Shown piece by piece: positions 53,326 to 63,151 of a stretch of DNA of 64,000 nt. The notes beneath the pieces are model-generated. The model ran no database searches. It saw only the letters and a program-made list of their open reading frames with translations, and was not told the origin of the DNA. The translations under genes and the position numbers were made by a program. The stretch spans positions 1 through 64,000 of the forward strand of contig NZ_BDAX01000010.1 in NCBI RefSeq assembly GCF_001612665.1, in the 5' to 3' direction. Every line of letters begins with the position of its first letter. Within the stretch, counting starts at the first letter, position 1. The stretch is from Nocardia alba NBRC 108234. GTDB lineage: Bacteria > Actinomycetota > Actinomycetes > Mycobacteriales > Mycobacteriaceae.

Positions 53326-54357
53326 CTACTTGTTGTCGTCGTTCGGACGGAACGCGGTGGTCGCGTCGGCCGCCGGATCGGCGGTCTGCTCGCCACCGAA
53401 CGGTTGCGGGTGGCCGGGCGAGGACTGCTGCGCGCCACCGTAGGTCGGCGCACCGAACGGCTGGCCCTGCTGCTGCCCACCGAACGTCTGCGTCGCGCTC
53501 TCGTCGGGACGCGGCTGCGGCTGCGGCTGCGGCGCCGAACCGTACGGCGAGGGCTGCTGCTGCGGGGCACCGTACTGCTGGCCGTACGGCGACTGCTGCG
53601 CCGGCTGGCCGTAGGACTGACCCGGCTGGCCATAGGGCTGCGGTGCCTGTGGCACCGACGGCTGGCTCTGCTGGCCGTACGGCGACGGCGACTGCGTCGG
53701 GTACTGGCCACCGGTCTGGGGCTGGCCGTAACCGGCCTGCCCGTAGGGCTGCTGGCCGGTGCTCTGGCCGTAGGACTGCCCCGGCTGGCCATAACCCTGC
53801 TGCTGGCCGTACTGACCGTATTGGCCCGGCTGCTGTTGCGGCTGGGGCGGTTTCGGCGCAGGCACCTTCACGATGCCGAGTCCGAACAGCAACGCCAGCA
53901 CCAGTAGCACGGCGACGATGAACGAGAACGCGGCCACCACGAACGCGCCCCACTGCAGTTCCATGCCTTCGCCCACGCTGATCAGCGACACCACAACGCC
54001 GAGGAACGAGGCGACGGCGAGCGCGGCGGCGACACCGAGAACGTTCTGCTTGGGCAGCAGCGACAGCCCGGCCAGTAAGGCAGCGGCCAGGATCAGCGTC
54101 GCCAGCGCGGCGGCGCTCGATTCGAACATGCTGCCGGTGGTGGTCTCGCGCAGCGCGGTGAAACCGACATAGGGCGCGAAGCCGAGGAGGAAGGTGACGA
54201 CGCCGAGTCCGGCGGCGGCAGCGGTCAGAATGAACGGCAGTCCTTTGCCTTCCGACCCGGTCGATGGCGCTGCCGCGGCGGCTCCGGTACTCGGGCCCTG
54301 CGGCGCGGCGGGTGTCGCGGGTGTGTTGTACCCGGAGCCCCCGGTCGGGTAAGACAT
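53326..54357 (-). CDS. DUF5336-type membrane protein, 34-kDa antigen-like (Rv0954)
   Basis: A 343-residue protein. A short cytoplasmic N-terminus (MSYPTGGSGYNTPATPAAPQ) precedes four membrane helices (e.g. LPFILTAAAAGLGVVTFLLG and FVVAAFSFIVAVLLVLALLF). The C-terminal 150 residues are repetitive and rich in Gln, Gly, Pro and Tyr (QQQPGQYGQYGQQQGYGQPG). This matches the mycobacterial 34-kDa antigenic protein family, which includes Rv0954, a protein linked to the divisome. The ATG giving MSYPTGG follows AGGAG at 10 nt; a longer frame upstream lacks similarity. The gene order Rv0954-Rv0955-purN-purH is kept. Confidence 0.85.
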   Translation of the reverse strand: MSYPTGGSGYNTPATPAAPQGPSTGAAAAAPSTGSEGKGLPFILTAAAAGLGVVTFLLGFAPYVGFTALRETTTGSMFESSAAALATLILAAALLAGLSLLPKQNVLGVAAALAVASFLGVVVSLISVGEGMELQWGAFVVAAFSFIVAVLLVLALLFGLGIVKVPAPKPPQPQQQPGQYGQYGQQQGYGQPGQSYGQSTGQQPYGQAGYGQPQTGGQYPTQSPSPYGQQSQPSVPQAPQPYGQPGQSYGQPAQQSPYGQQYGAPQQQPSPYGSAPQPQPQPRPDESATQTFGGQQQGQPFGAPTYGGAQQSSPGHPQPFGGEQTADPAADATTAFRPNDDNK

Positions 54358-54489
54358 GTCTCGTCGTCTCCTTGTCGAGTCGTGCGCAGTCGAGTCGTGC
54401 GCATCGGTCGCGTCGAACTGACTGGTGCCTGATCCAATACTTGACGCTACTGCACGTCCGTCCACCGGTCATCACCTACCGACACCGGC

Positions 54490-54516
54490 TGTGGATAAAC
54501 CACCGCCTGTGGATAA
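54490..54516 (-). repeat. Tandem pair of exact DnaA boxes
   Basis: Read on the minus strand, TTATCCACA occurs twice in the same orientation with a 9-bp spacer. The pair lies between the sucD terminator and the DUF5336-type gene start and has the same geometry as the pair at 29293-29319. Confidence 0.65.
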
Positions 54517-54521
54517 ATCGA

Positions 54522-54558
54522 CGAAGGCCGCCCAGGTTAAACCTGAAAGCGGCCTTCG
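54522..54558 (-). terminator. Terminator of sucCD
   Basis: A 10-bp outer stem CGAAGGCCGC/GCGGCCTTCG with an inner CAGGTT/AACCTG stem, about 30 bp beyond the sucD stop. Confidence 0.8.
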
Positions 54559-54587
54559 ACAGTGTGATTTTTCAGATCCCTGACGGG

Positions 54588-55505
<918 letters not shown>

Positions 55506-55517
55506 GTTCGCTGTTCC

Positions 55518-56687
55518 TTACTTGGCGCTGAAGGCGAGTTCGGCGGCCTTGTCGGCGCCCTCGTCCATGGTCTGGGCCAGCGTCACCAGCGGGTGGTTGG
55601 CCTCGGCGAGGATGCGACGACCCTCTTCGACGTTGTTGCCGTCCAGACGAACGACCAGCGGCTTGGTGGCTGCGGCACCGAGCACCTCGAGGGCGCCCAC
55701 GATGCCGTTGGCGACCGCGTCACAGGCGGTGATGCCACCGAAGACATTGACGAACACGCTCTTGACCTGCGCATCGCCCAGGATGACGTCCAGGCCCGCG
55801 GCCATCACCGAAGCCGAAGCGCCACCGCCGATGTCGAGGAAGTTGGCCGGCTTCACGCCGCCGTGGTTCTCACCGGCGTACGCGACGACGTCCAGGGTCG
55901 ACATGACCAGACCGGCGCCGTTGCCGATGATGCCGACCTCACCGTCGAGCTTGACGTAGTTGAGGTCGTTTTCCTTGGCCTTGAGCTCGAGCGGGTCGGT
56001 CGCGTCGACATCGGCGAACTCGAGGTGGTCGGGATGCCGGTACTCGGCGTTCTCGTCCAGGGTGACCTTGCCGTCGAGGGCGAGGATCTCGTCGGTGGGA
56101 GTGCGCACCAGCGGGTTGACCTCGACCAGGGTGGTGTCCTCGTTGACGAAGACCTCCCACAGCTTCTGGATGGTCACGGCCGCGGCGTCGAGCACGTCGG
56201 CGGGCAGGTGGCCCTTCTCCGCGATCTCACGGGCGAAGGCCAGGTCGACACCCTTGACGGCGTCGACGGCGATCTTGGCCAGGCGCTCGGGAGTCTTCTC
56301 CGCGACCTCTTCGATCTCCATGCCGCCCTCGACCGAACACATGGCCAGGTAGGTGCGGTTGGAACGGTCGAGCAGGAAGGAGATGTAGTACTCCTCCGCG
56401 ATGTCCTTGGCCTCGGCGACCAGGAGCTTCTTGACGATGTGGCCCTTGATGTCGAGGCCGAGGATGTTCTGCGCGTGCGTGAACGCGTCTTCCGGGGTGG
56501 CCGCGTACTTGACGCCGCCAGCCTTGCCGCGGCCGCCCACCTTGACCTGCGCCTTGACCATCACGGGCTTGCCGATTTCCTCGGCAATGGCGCGTGCTTC
56601 TTCAGCCGTGTCGCAAACACGACCCTCGGACGAAGGCACTCCGTGCTTAACGAAGAGCTCCTTCGCCTGATATTCGAAGAGATCCAT
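55518..56687 (-). CDS. sucC: Succinyl-CoA synthetase beta subunit
   Basis: A 389-residue ATP-grasp subunit. It starts [20 protein letters not shown], and shows [20 protein letters not shown] (nucleotide-binding Lys and glycine loop), [20 protein letters not shown] (metal ligands Asn and Asp) and [15 protein letters not shown] (phosphate helix). Upstream stands a 500-bp gap with the divergent M23 peptidase gene. Confidence 0.97.
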   Translation of the reverse strand: MDLFEYQAKELFVKHGVPSSEGRVCDTAEEARAIAEEIGKPVMVKAQVKVGGRGKAGGVKYAATPEDAFTHAQNILGLDIKGHIVKKLLVAEAKDIAEEYYISFLLDRSNRTYLAMCSVEGGMEIEEVAEKTPERLAKIAVDAVKGVDLAFAREIAEKGHLPADVLDAAAVTIQKLWEVFVNEDTTLVEVNPLVRTPTDEILALDGKVTLDENAEYRHPDHLEFADVDATDPLELKAKENDLNYVKLDGEVGIIGNGAGLVMSTLDVVAYAGENHGGVKPANFLDIGGGASASVMAAGLDVILGDAQVKSVFVNVFGGITACDAVANGIVGALEVLGAAATKPLVVRLDGNNVEEGRRILAEANHPLVTLAQTMDEGADKAAELAFSAK

Positions 56688-57204
56688 GTACTCACCGTCT
56701 CGTCTGCGTTGCTATGACAACGTCTTTGTTGGCGGCCCGACGTCGGTAGCGGGTCGGATCGGACTGTAGCTAGTCACGGGGAGGGCTAAACGACCACGTT
56801 CATAGTAAGTGGCGCAGGTCACGACCCATAACGGGAGCCCCGGAAAACCGCTGGCCAAGGCTACTGGCGAGTAGTTTTCGGACGTTTCGCGATGCCTTGG
56901 CAGGTAGGGCCACCTAAAGCCGGAACCCCCCGACATCTACTACGTTATGTCGTCGACGAGCCTCACCCGGGAGGCCGGAAAACGGTGAGATATTCCTCCG
57001 CGTTACGGTGACGAATGTCACACGTAGGTGTAGGTTTTCGACCAGCGCTTGCCACTCTGCAATCGCTTCGTTACCGTCAATGCGGTCGAAGTCACAACCA
57101 GGTCACGACAACCAGGTCACGACTGGCAAGTCAGGACTGAGGAGGACGACAAGCTTGAGGTACTTCAGTACTCGCTTGGAACAGCTGGCGAATCGGCACA
57201 GCCG
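56688..57204. other. Divergent promoter region sucC / M23 peptidase
   Basis: About 517 bp without a credible gene, carrying promoters for both flanking genes. Near the peptidase side it contains a perfect 14-bp tandem repeat (57094-57121). TTACGGTGACGAATGTCAC (57004-57022) and TTACCGTCAATG (57071-57082) resemble the GTTAC-type half sites of some envelope-related regulators; this is weak. Confidence 0.5.
57094..57121. repeat. 14-bp direct tandem repeat
   Basis: ACAACCAGGTCACG occurs twice head-to-tail without spacer, ending 83 bp upstream of the M23 peptidase start. A partial match CAGGTCACGAC also lies at 56815-56825. Confidence 0.8.
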
Positions 57205-58245
57205 ATGAACCACCGCTCTACCCTTCCAGTCGAAAATCGCACGAACTCCGGTCACCGTTACCGGTATGCCGACGAATACACGTCGCATCCGCAGGGCCGC
57301 CGAGCCCCCGCCGCCGCATGGCCGCAGGCCGACGACGCGTGGCGCGACCAGAACACCTGGTCCGACGACGCGGCGTGGACGCCCGCCGAGGACGAGTGGA
57401 CCGCCGACGAGTCCTATGACACCGGCGCCTACACCGCCGACTGGGCGCCCGTGGCCGAGCAGCCCGCCGCGGAGCAAGCACCCGTGCCGCGCCGCGCAGA
57501 ACGGCGTGGCGGCGCACATCGCGTTCCCGCGCCACCCGCCGCGCTGAAAGGCCGCGCCGCGGTCATCGCCGTTGCCGCCGGCGCGGTTGTCGCCGCGGGT
57601 CAGGCGGCCGTGGCCGATCCGGGCCAGCCCGCGCACGGTGTCGATTACGAGGCAGCGGGCCAGGTCCACGAGATCGCCGCCCAGTCGATGAGCACAGCCG
57701 ACATCAACGACCCCGGCACCGGGGTGGCACCGCAAGTGCTCGACGCCACCGCCATCGCCGACAAGAACCACTTCGACGACATCCTGGCCAAGGGCGCCAA
57801 GTTCGCCGAAGACCTCGCCGCCCAGGAATCCGCCAAGCTGCGGCCCTTGTTCGCCAAGTTCGCCGCGGGCAACTACACCTCCGGCTTCGGCGCCCGCTGG
57901 GGTGTCCAGCACCTCGGTATCGATGTGGCGGGCCCGATCGGTACCCCGATCTACTCGGTCGCCGACGGCACCATCATCGAAGCGGGTCCGGCCTCCGGTT
58001 TCGGCATGTGGGTCCGGGTCCTGCACGACGACGGCACCGTCACCATCTACGGCCACATCGACACCGCCACGGTCTCGCAGGGCGAGCGCGTGATGGCGGG
58101 CGACCAGATCGCCACGATGGGCAACCGCGGCTTCTCCACCGGACCGCACTGCCACTTCGAAGTCTGGCTCAACGGCACGGACAAGATCGACCCTGTTCCG
58201 TGGCTCGCTACCCGCGGCATCAGCCTGGGCGTACAACGAGACTGA
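57205..58245 (+). CDS. M23/LytM-type peptidoglycan endopeptidase
   Basis: A 346-residue protein. The first 120 residues are polar, acidic and rich in Trp, Ala and Pro. A hydrophobic segment AAVIAVAAGAVVAAGQAAVA follows, then a helical stretch (IADKNHFDDILAKGAKFAED) and the LytM domain from about residue 220. Zinc ligands are visible as HLGIDVAGP (His and Asp) and GPHCHFEVW (HxH), with TIYGHID as an additional active-site His. It should cut peptide cross-links in peptidoglycan at the cell surface. No consensus ribosome-binding site precedes the chosen ATG; upstream codons in frame are unlike coding sequence. Homologue Rv0950c sits beside sucC in mycobacteria too. Confidence 0.9.
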   Translation: MNHRSTLPVENRTNSGHRYRYADEYTSHPQGRRAPAAAWPQADDAWRDQNTWSDDAAWTPAEDEWTADESYDTGAYTADWAPVAEQPAAEQAPVPRRAERRGGAHRVPAPPAALKGRAAVIAVAAGAVVAAGQAAVADPGQPAHGVDYEAAGQVHEIAAQSMSTADINDPGTGVAPQVLDATAIADKNHFDDILAKGAKFAEDLAAQESAKLRPLFAKFAAGNYTSGFGARWGVQHLGIDVAGPIGTPIYSVADGTIIEAGPASGFGMWVRVLHDDGTVTIYGHIDTATVSQGERVMAGDQIATMGNRGFSTGPHCHFEVWLNGTDKIDPVPWLATRGISLGVQRD

Positions 58246-58406
58246 CCATCGCCGTAGACACGGGTAGCTCGCTTGTTTGCCCCCGGCGCGTTCGGGCTCG
58301 AGGCTGTCCTCCCCGCATAGGCGGCTGCCCGCTGCTTGTGGTCGGTCTCATTGCGTGATCAGCGGCACGCTTCCACTGAGCAGGTGGCGGGGTTAGCGTT
58401 TCGGCT

Positions 58407-59786
58407 ATGGCTGGTACGACGAAGTACACGCAGTTCATCGGGCTCGCACCGGAATTGGTGTGGGGGGTGCTCGCGGAGCTCGAGCAGTGGCCGGTGTGGA
58501 ATCCCGGAGTGCGGTCGGTGCGGATGCACGGGCCGGTTGCCGTTGGCGCCACCGGCGACTATCTCCCCAACGGAAAAGTCTCGGCGCGCATTCACCAGCG
58601 GTTCGCGCGACCGTTCACCGTGACCGTGTTCGAACCGGATCGTGAGCTCGGTATCGAGCAGCCCGAACCCGCGGGCACCATGTATCTCACCTGGCGGCTG
58701 ACGCCGCGCGACGGCGGCACCGAGATCACCCAGGAACTGCGGTTCACCGGCCCCTCCGCCGCGGCGGCCCGCACCCTCGTGCGCCCGTTCATCGAAACCG
58801 ATGCGCGCGTGAACTTCTCGCGGCTGGCCCGGCTGGCCGGACTCACGCCTGTCGACGACGCGCTGAATGTCGTCATCGCCGGTGGTACCGGGGCGCTGGG
58901 TCTCCAGGTCGCCGCCGACCTGACCTGCCGCGGACAACGCGTCACCCTACTGACCCGCCGCCGCAACCCGGATCTGCCGTTCCGCCAGACCGAATGGGAC
59001 GGCCGCTCGATCGGTCCCTGGTCCGCCGAACTGCGTGAACCCGGGCGGCTGGCGGTGATCAATCTCGCCGGAAAGCTGGTCGATTGTCGGCCGACCGAGC
59101 GCAATGTCGCCGAATTGCGCTCCAGCCGAGTCGATTCCACCACCGCCCTGGTCGCCGCGGCAGGACTGCGCGATACTCCCGTCGACTACTGGGTCCAGGC
59201 CAGCACCACGGCCATCTGGTCGGACGCGGGCGAAACCCGGTGCACCGAGACAACTCCCCTCCCCGTCGGACTCCCGCAGATGACCGGCGTCGCCCAGCCG
59301 TGGGAGGAGGCGTTCGATCCTGCCCGCGCCGACCATTCGACGATCCTGCGTACCTCCATCGTCCTCGACCCCGACGCCCCCGCCCTCAAACGCCTCGGCC
59401 AGCTCACCAAGGCCGGTCTCGGCGGCCGTGTCGGTCCCGGCGATCAGTGGTTCAGCTGGATCCACATCGAGGACTGGCTGGCCATCGTCCGCGCCGCCCT
59501 CGGCCTCGACCCCACGGTCACCCTCCCCGACGGCATCGTCGTAGCCGCCACCGAATTCCCGGTCCGCAACACCGAACTCATGGCCACCCTCCGCCGAATC
59601 CTGCACCGACCCCCATCACCCCCCACCCCCGCGACGATCCTGAGAATCGGCGCGGTGGCCCTGCGCACCGACCCCGCACTGGGCCTGACCGGCCGCCACG
59701 CCACCTCCGAGGTCCTGCGCGAAGCGGGCTTCGACTTCCGCTACCCCACCCTCGACGAGGCCCTGACCGACCTCTTCGCGCACTGA
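58407..59786 (+). CDS. SRPBCC domain fused to TIGR01777-type epimerase
   Basis: A 459-residue fusion. Residues about 1-145 form an SRPBCC/START-like ligand-binding domain (TKYTQFIGLAPELVWGVLAE and WPVWNPGVRSVRMHGPVAVG). The rest is an extended SDR of the TIGR01777 type with LNVVIAGGTGALGLQVAADL (NAD(P)-binding GxxGxxG), VINLAGKLVDCRPTERNVAE, QASTTAIWSDAG and WFSWIHIEDWLAIVRAAL. The usual SDR39U1 family is often fused to such domains in actinobacteria. Catalytic Tyr-Lys is not evident, as in much of the family. Substrate unknown. It converges on pcrA with an 8-bp gap. Confidence 0.85.
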   Translation: MAGTTKYTQFIGLAPELVWGVLAELEQWPVWNPGVRSVRMHGPVAVGATGDYLPNGKVSARIHQRFARPFTVTVFEPDRELGIEQPEPAGTMYLTWRLTPRDGGTEITQELRFTGPSAAAARTLVRPFIETDARVNFSRLARLAGLTPVDDALNVVIAGGTGALGLQVAADLTCRGQRVTLLTRRRNPDLPFRQTEWDGRSIGPWSAELREPGRLAVINLAGKLVDCRPTERNVAELRSSRVDSTTALVAAAGLRDTPVDYWVQASTTAIWSDAGETRCTETTPLPVGLPQMTGVAQPWEEAFDPARADHSTILRTSIVLDPDAPALKRLGQLTKAGLGGRVGPGDQWFSWIHIEDWLAIVRAALGLDPTVTLPDGIVVAATEFPVRNTELMATLRRILHRPPSPPTPATILRIGAVALRTDPALGLTGRHATSEVLREAGFDFRYPTLDEALTDLFAH

Positions 59787-59793
59787 ACCTCGA

Positions 59794-62376
59794 TCACAAC
59801 TTCACAATCGTCCGGCTGAACTGCGGAATCAACCGAATCTTGCCCGCGGACCCGAAGTCGATGGTCACCGTAGCCAACGGCCCCACCCCATCAGCCGCCA
59901 CGACGCGCCCCAACCCGTACTTGTCATCGGTGACCCGGTCGCCCACCGCGAGAACGAGTTCGGTGTTGTTGCGCTTCACGGCCCCGCCCGGCGCGGGCCG
60001 ACGCTCACCCGATCCCCCACGCACACCGGGCCGCTGATCCCACCCGCTTCCGCTGGTCCAATCCCGATCGAATCCACTGTCCTCACCCCGACGCCGCCCG
60101 CGCTGCACCGGCGAGATCACCGGCTCCAGCCTGCGCCAATCCAGCAGATGCTGCGGAATCTCCTGTAGGAATCGAGATTCCGGGTTCGACACCGGCTGCC
60201 CCCAGCCGGACCGCACCACCGCGCGCGACAGATAGAGCCGCTGGCGAGCCCGCGTGATCCCCACATAGGCCAGGCGGCGCTCCTCGGCCAGCTCGCTGGG
60301 ATCACCGAGCGCCCGCATATGGGGGAATTGCCCGTCTTCCCAACCGGTCACGAAGACCACTGGGAATTCCAGTCCCTTGGCCGTGTGCAGCGTCATCATG
60401 GTGACCACACCCGTGCCCTCGTCGGGGATCTGATCGGTATCGGCGACCAGCGACACGCGTTCGAGGAACGCCGCGAGCGACCCGGGCTCCGGTTCGCCGT
60501 CGCCTGCTTCGGGCACCAGCCCCTCCTCACGCGCGGCCTCGGCGTTGTTGAACGCCTCGGAGCTGAATTCGCGTGCGACGCTGACCAATTCGTTGAGGTT
60601 GTCGAGCCGCGCGCCGTCCTGCGGATCGTCGGAGGCTTCCAGTTCACCGCGATATCCGGTGCGATCGAGCACTGCCTCGACGACATTTCCCACATCGGGG
60701 TAGTCGCTGTCGGCCCGCTTTCCGGCCACCCGAATCTCATCGAGCAGTTCGAGGAACCCCGCGATCGCCCGCTGCGCGCGGGTGTTGAGCAACGCGACTT
60801 TGCCATCGGCCGCGTCACGCAGCGCCGCGGCGAAACCGATGCCGCGCTGTTCGGCGTGCACCGCCACGCACGCCTCCGCGCGATCACCGATCCCGCGGCG
60901 CGGGGTGTTCAGAATGCGACGCACACTCACCGCGTCTTCGGGATTCTCCAGCACGCGCAGGTAGGCGACCACATCACGCACTTCCTTGCGCTCGTAGAAC
61001 CGCACCCCACCGACGACCTTGTAGGGCAGCCCCATCCGGATGAAGATCTCTTCCAGCGCACGCGAATTGTTGTTGGTGCGATAGAACACCGCCACGTCGC
61101 CGTAGTTGGCCTCGCCCGTGTCGACGAGCCGGTCGATCTCCTTGGCGACGAAGGACGCTTCGTCGTGCTCGTTGTCGGCGACGTAGCCGGTGATCAGTTC
61201 ACCTTCACCGGAATCGGTCCACAGTTTCTTCTCGCGCCGACCCTCGTTGCGCGCGATCACCGCGTTGGCGGCGGACAGAATGTGCTGCGTCGAGCGGTAG
61301 TTCTGTTCCAGCAGAATGGTTTCCGCGTCCGGGAAATCGCGTTCGAATTCCTCGATGTTGCGAATGGTGGCGCCACGGAACGCGTAGATGGACTGATCGG
61401 CGTCGCCGACCACGCACAGCTCACTCGGCTCGACCGCCTGCTCGTCCGCCTCGCTGTGGTGCCCGACCAGTTCACGCACCAGCACATATTGGGCGTGGTT
61501 GGTGTCCTGGTACTCGTCGACCAGCACGTGCCGGAACCGGCGCCGGTAGTACTCGGCGACCTGAGGATGGTTCTGCAGCAACGCGACCGTCTCGCCGATC
61601 AGATCGTCGAAGTCCATCGCGTTCGCGGTGCGCAACCGCCGCTGATACTCGGCGTAGACGCGGGCGACCAGGGCTGGCAGTTCGGTGTCGTCGGCTTGCG
61701 CGTCGACGGCGGCCTTTTCCGGACCGATCAGTTCGTTCTTCAGATTCGAAATGGCGGTCGACAGCAAACGCGCCGAATACTTCTTCGTATCGATCTCGAA
61801 ATCGCGACTGATCATCGTGAGCAACCGACGCGAATCATCGGCGTCGTAGATCGAGAAATTCGAATTCAACCCGGGCAGCAGGGCCGCCTGCATCCGCAGG
61901 ATGCGCACACAGCTGGAGTGGAAGGTCGACACCCACATGTTGGCCGCCCGCGGACCGACGATCCCGGCGACTCGTTCCCGCATCTCGGCGGCGGCCTTGT
62001 TGGTGAAGGTGATGGCCAGGATCTCGCCGGTGCGGACACCGCGCGCCGCGAGCAGATAGGCGATTCGGCGGGTGAGCACCGCGGTCTTGCCCGAACCGGC
62101 GCCCGCCACGATCAGCAACGGGGATCCCGCGTGCATCACCGCGGCCCGCTGGGGCGGGTTGAGTCCGTCGAGCAGACGCTCGATCTCCTCGGCGCGCTCT
62201 CGTGCCCGCTCCTCGCGGCGCTGCGACTGTTCGGCGCTGTTGCGGGCCGCCGCCTGAGCCAGCGCGGACGCGCCGGTGCCACCGCCGTCCCGGGGCGGTA
62301 GCGCGGCGCCCTCGGGCGCGCGCGCGGGTTCGCTGGGATCGGTGGCTGATGCGTGGGGAGCGACCGTGATATCCAT
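59794..62376 (-). CDS. pcrA: ATP-dependent DNA helicase PcrA/UvrD1
   Basis: An 860-residue superfamily 1A helicase for DNA repair and removal of recombination intermediates. The N-terminal 75 residues are polar. Motifs follow in order: I AGAGSGKTAVLTRRI, Ia AITFTNKAAAEMRER, II VDEYQDTNHAQYVLV, III GDADQSIYAFRGATI, IV ILLEQNYRSTQHILSAANAV, V MTLHTAKGLEFPVVFVTGWE and VI YVGITRARQRLYLSRAVV. The C-terminal tail contains RVTDDKYGLGRVVAADGVG, a Tudor-like domain typical of mycobacterial UvrD1 and PcrA. Its neighbour order with chorismate mutase matches Rv0948c-Rv0949. Confidence 0.97.
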   Translation of the reverse strand: MDITVAPHASATDPSEPARAPEGAALPPRDGGGTGASALAQAAARNSAEQSQRREERARERAEEIERLLDGLNPPQRAAVMHAGSPLLIVAGAGSGKTAVLTRRIAYLLAARGVRTGEILAITFTNKAAAEMRERVAGIVGPRAANMWVSTFHSSCVRILRMQAALLPGLNSNFSIYDADDSRRLLTMISRDFEIDTKKYSARLLSTAISNLKNELIGPEKAAVDAQADDTELPALVARVYAEYQRRLRTANAMDFDDLIGETVALLQNHPQVAEYYRRRFRHVLVDEYQDTNHAQYVLVRELVGHHSEADEQAVEPSELCVVGDADQSIYAFRGATIRNIEEFERDFPDAETILLEQNYRSTQHILSAANAVIARNEGRREKKLWTDSGEGELITGYVADNEHDEASFVAKEIDRLVDTGEANYGDVAVFYRTNNNSRALEEIFIRMGLPYKVVGGVRFYERKEVRDVVAYLRVLENPEDAVSVRRILNTPRRGIGDRAEACVAVHAEQRGIGFAAALRDAADGKVALLNTRAQRAIAGFLELLDEIRVAGKRADSDYPDVGNVVEAVLDRTGYRGELEASDDPQDGARLDNLNELVSVAREFSSEAFNNAEAAREEGLVPEAGDGEPEPGSLAAFLERVSLVADTDQIPDEGTGVVTMMTLHTAKGLEFPVVFVTGWEDGQFPHMRALGDPSELAEERRLAYVGITRARQRLYLSRAVVRSGWGQPVSNPESRFLQEIPQHLLDWRRLEPVISPVQRGRRRGEDSGFDRDWTSGSGWDQRPGVRGGSGERRPAPGGAVKRNNTELVLAVGDRVTDDKYGLGRVVAADGVGPLATVTIDFGSAGKIRLIPQFSRTIVKL

Positions 62377-62752
62377 CGTCTGTCCACGCTACCGGCGGCC
62401 ACCGACAAGCCGCGAACCGCCGCCACCGCGATGACCGGCCGACGACAGCCGCGCGAACGACCGGTGAACCCGGCCAGGTCGACGCGGGCGGCACCTGGTG
62501 AACGTTCTCAGCGAATTCACAAATTGAACTGTTTTGCCTACCTACGGCCCCATGGCAGACTGAGCGAGATGGTCAGCGCTCGTCCGCGCGCCGGGGATCG
62601 GCAACCGATCCGATATCGTGCGGGCGTACGACTGATCGCGCACTCCCCGGGGGATCGAGTACTGCCCAGCGGGAAAAGTTTCACGGTGACGGAACAGATC
62701 GGGTAACAGGCCGTTCGGTTTGACCGATCCAAGTTCTGACACGAGGAGATGA
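62377..62752. other. Divergent promoter region pcrA / chorismate mutase
   Basis: A 376-bp gap. An open frame of 117 codons runs through it on the plus strand, but its sequence is low-complexity Arg/Ala/Pro and overlaps the pcrA start, so I do not call it a gene. A relatively AT-rich patch near 62515-62540 may be the pcrA promoter. Confidence 0.5.
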
Positions 62753-63049
62753 ATGATGAGCACCCCAGCTACGGCCACCGGTTCCGATTCGGCACTGCCG
62801 CAATCCGAAGCCGAGATCGACAAGCTCCGCCTCGAGATCGATCAGCTCGATGCCACGATCCTCGCCGCGATCAAACGTCGCAGCGAGATTTCCCGGATCA
62901 TCGGCCGCACCCGGATGGCCTCCGGCGGGACGCGCCTGGTCCACAGCCGTGAGATGAAAGTGCTCGAGCGCTTCAGTGAGCTCGGCCAGGAGGGACACAC
63001 CCTCGCCATGCTCCTGCTCCGCCTCGGCCGCGGCCGTCTCGGCCGCTAG
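62753..63049 (+). CDS. aroQ: Chorismate mutase, AroQ-delta type
   Basis: A 98-residue all-helical enzyme converting chorismate to prephenate for Phe and Tyr synthesis. The main helix is EIDKLRLEIDQLDATILAAI, followed by KRRSEISRIIGRTRMASGGT with active-site Arg residues and a C-terminal RLGRGRLGR tail. Length and pattern match the intracellular M. tuberculosis chorismate mutase (Rv0948c), which is activated by docking to DAHP synthase; the similar C-terminal tail suggests the same. The start may be ATG 62753 or 62756; GAGGAG lies just upstream. Confidence 0.94.
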   Translation: MMSTPATATGSDSALPQSEAEIDKLRLEIDQLDATILAAIKRRSEISRIIGRTRMASGGTRLVHSREMKVLERFSELGQEGHTLAMLLLRLGRGRLGR

Positions 63050-63102
63050 CCCCAGACCACAGAACCACGCGGCGAACCAGCCAGTTCGCCGCTTCCATGA
63101 AG

Positions 63103-63134
63103 CCGCCCCGGGTGCGACATCATCCCCGGGGCGG
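63103..63134 (+). terminator. Terminator after chorismate mutase
   Basis: CCGCCCCGGG and CCCGGGGCGG form a 10-bp stem with a 12-nt loop followed by TTATTTTTC. A second small hairpin (GGCGAAC/GTTCGCC) lies at 63071-63090. Confidence 0.85.
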
Positions 63135-63151
63135 TTATTTTTCGGTCCGGC

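Noticed and set aside
54490..54516. Chromosomal replication origin
   Set aside because: Only two boxes, no AT-rich unwinding element, and no dnaA, dnaN or rpmH nearby.
62353..62706. 117-codon plus-strand frame before the chorismate mutase gene
   Set aside because: Overlaps the pcrA start on the other strand and has low-complexity composition.
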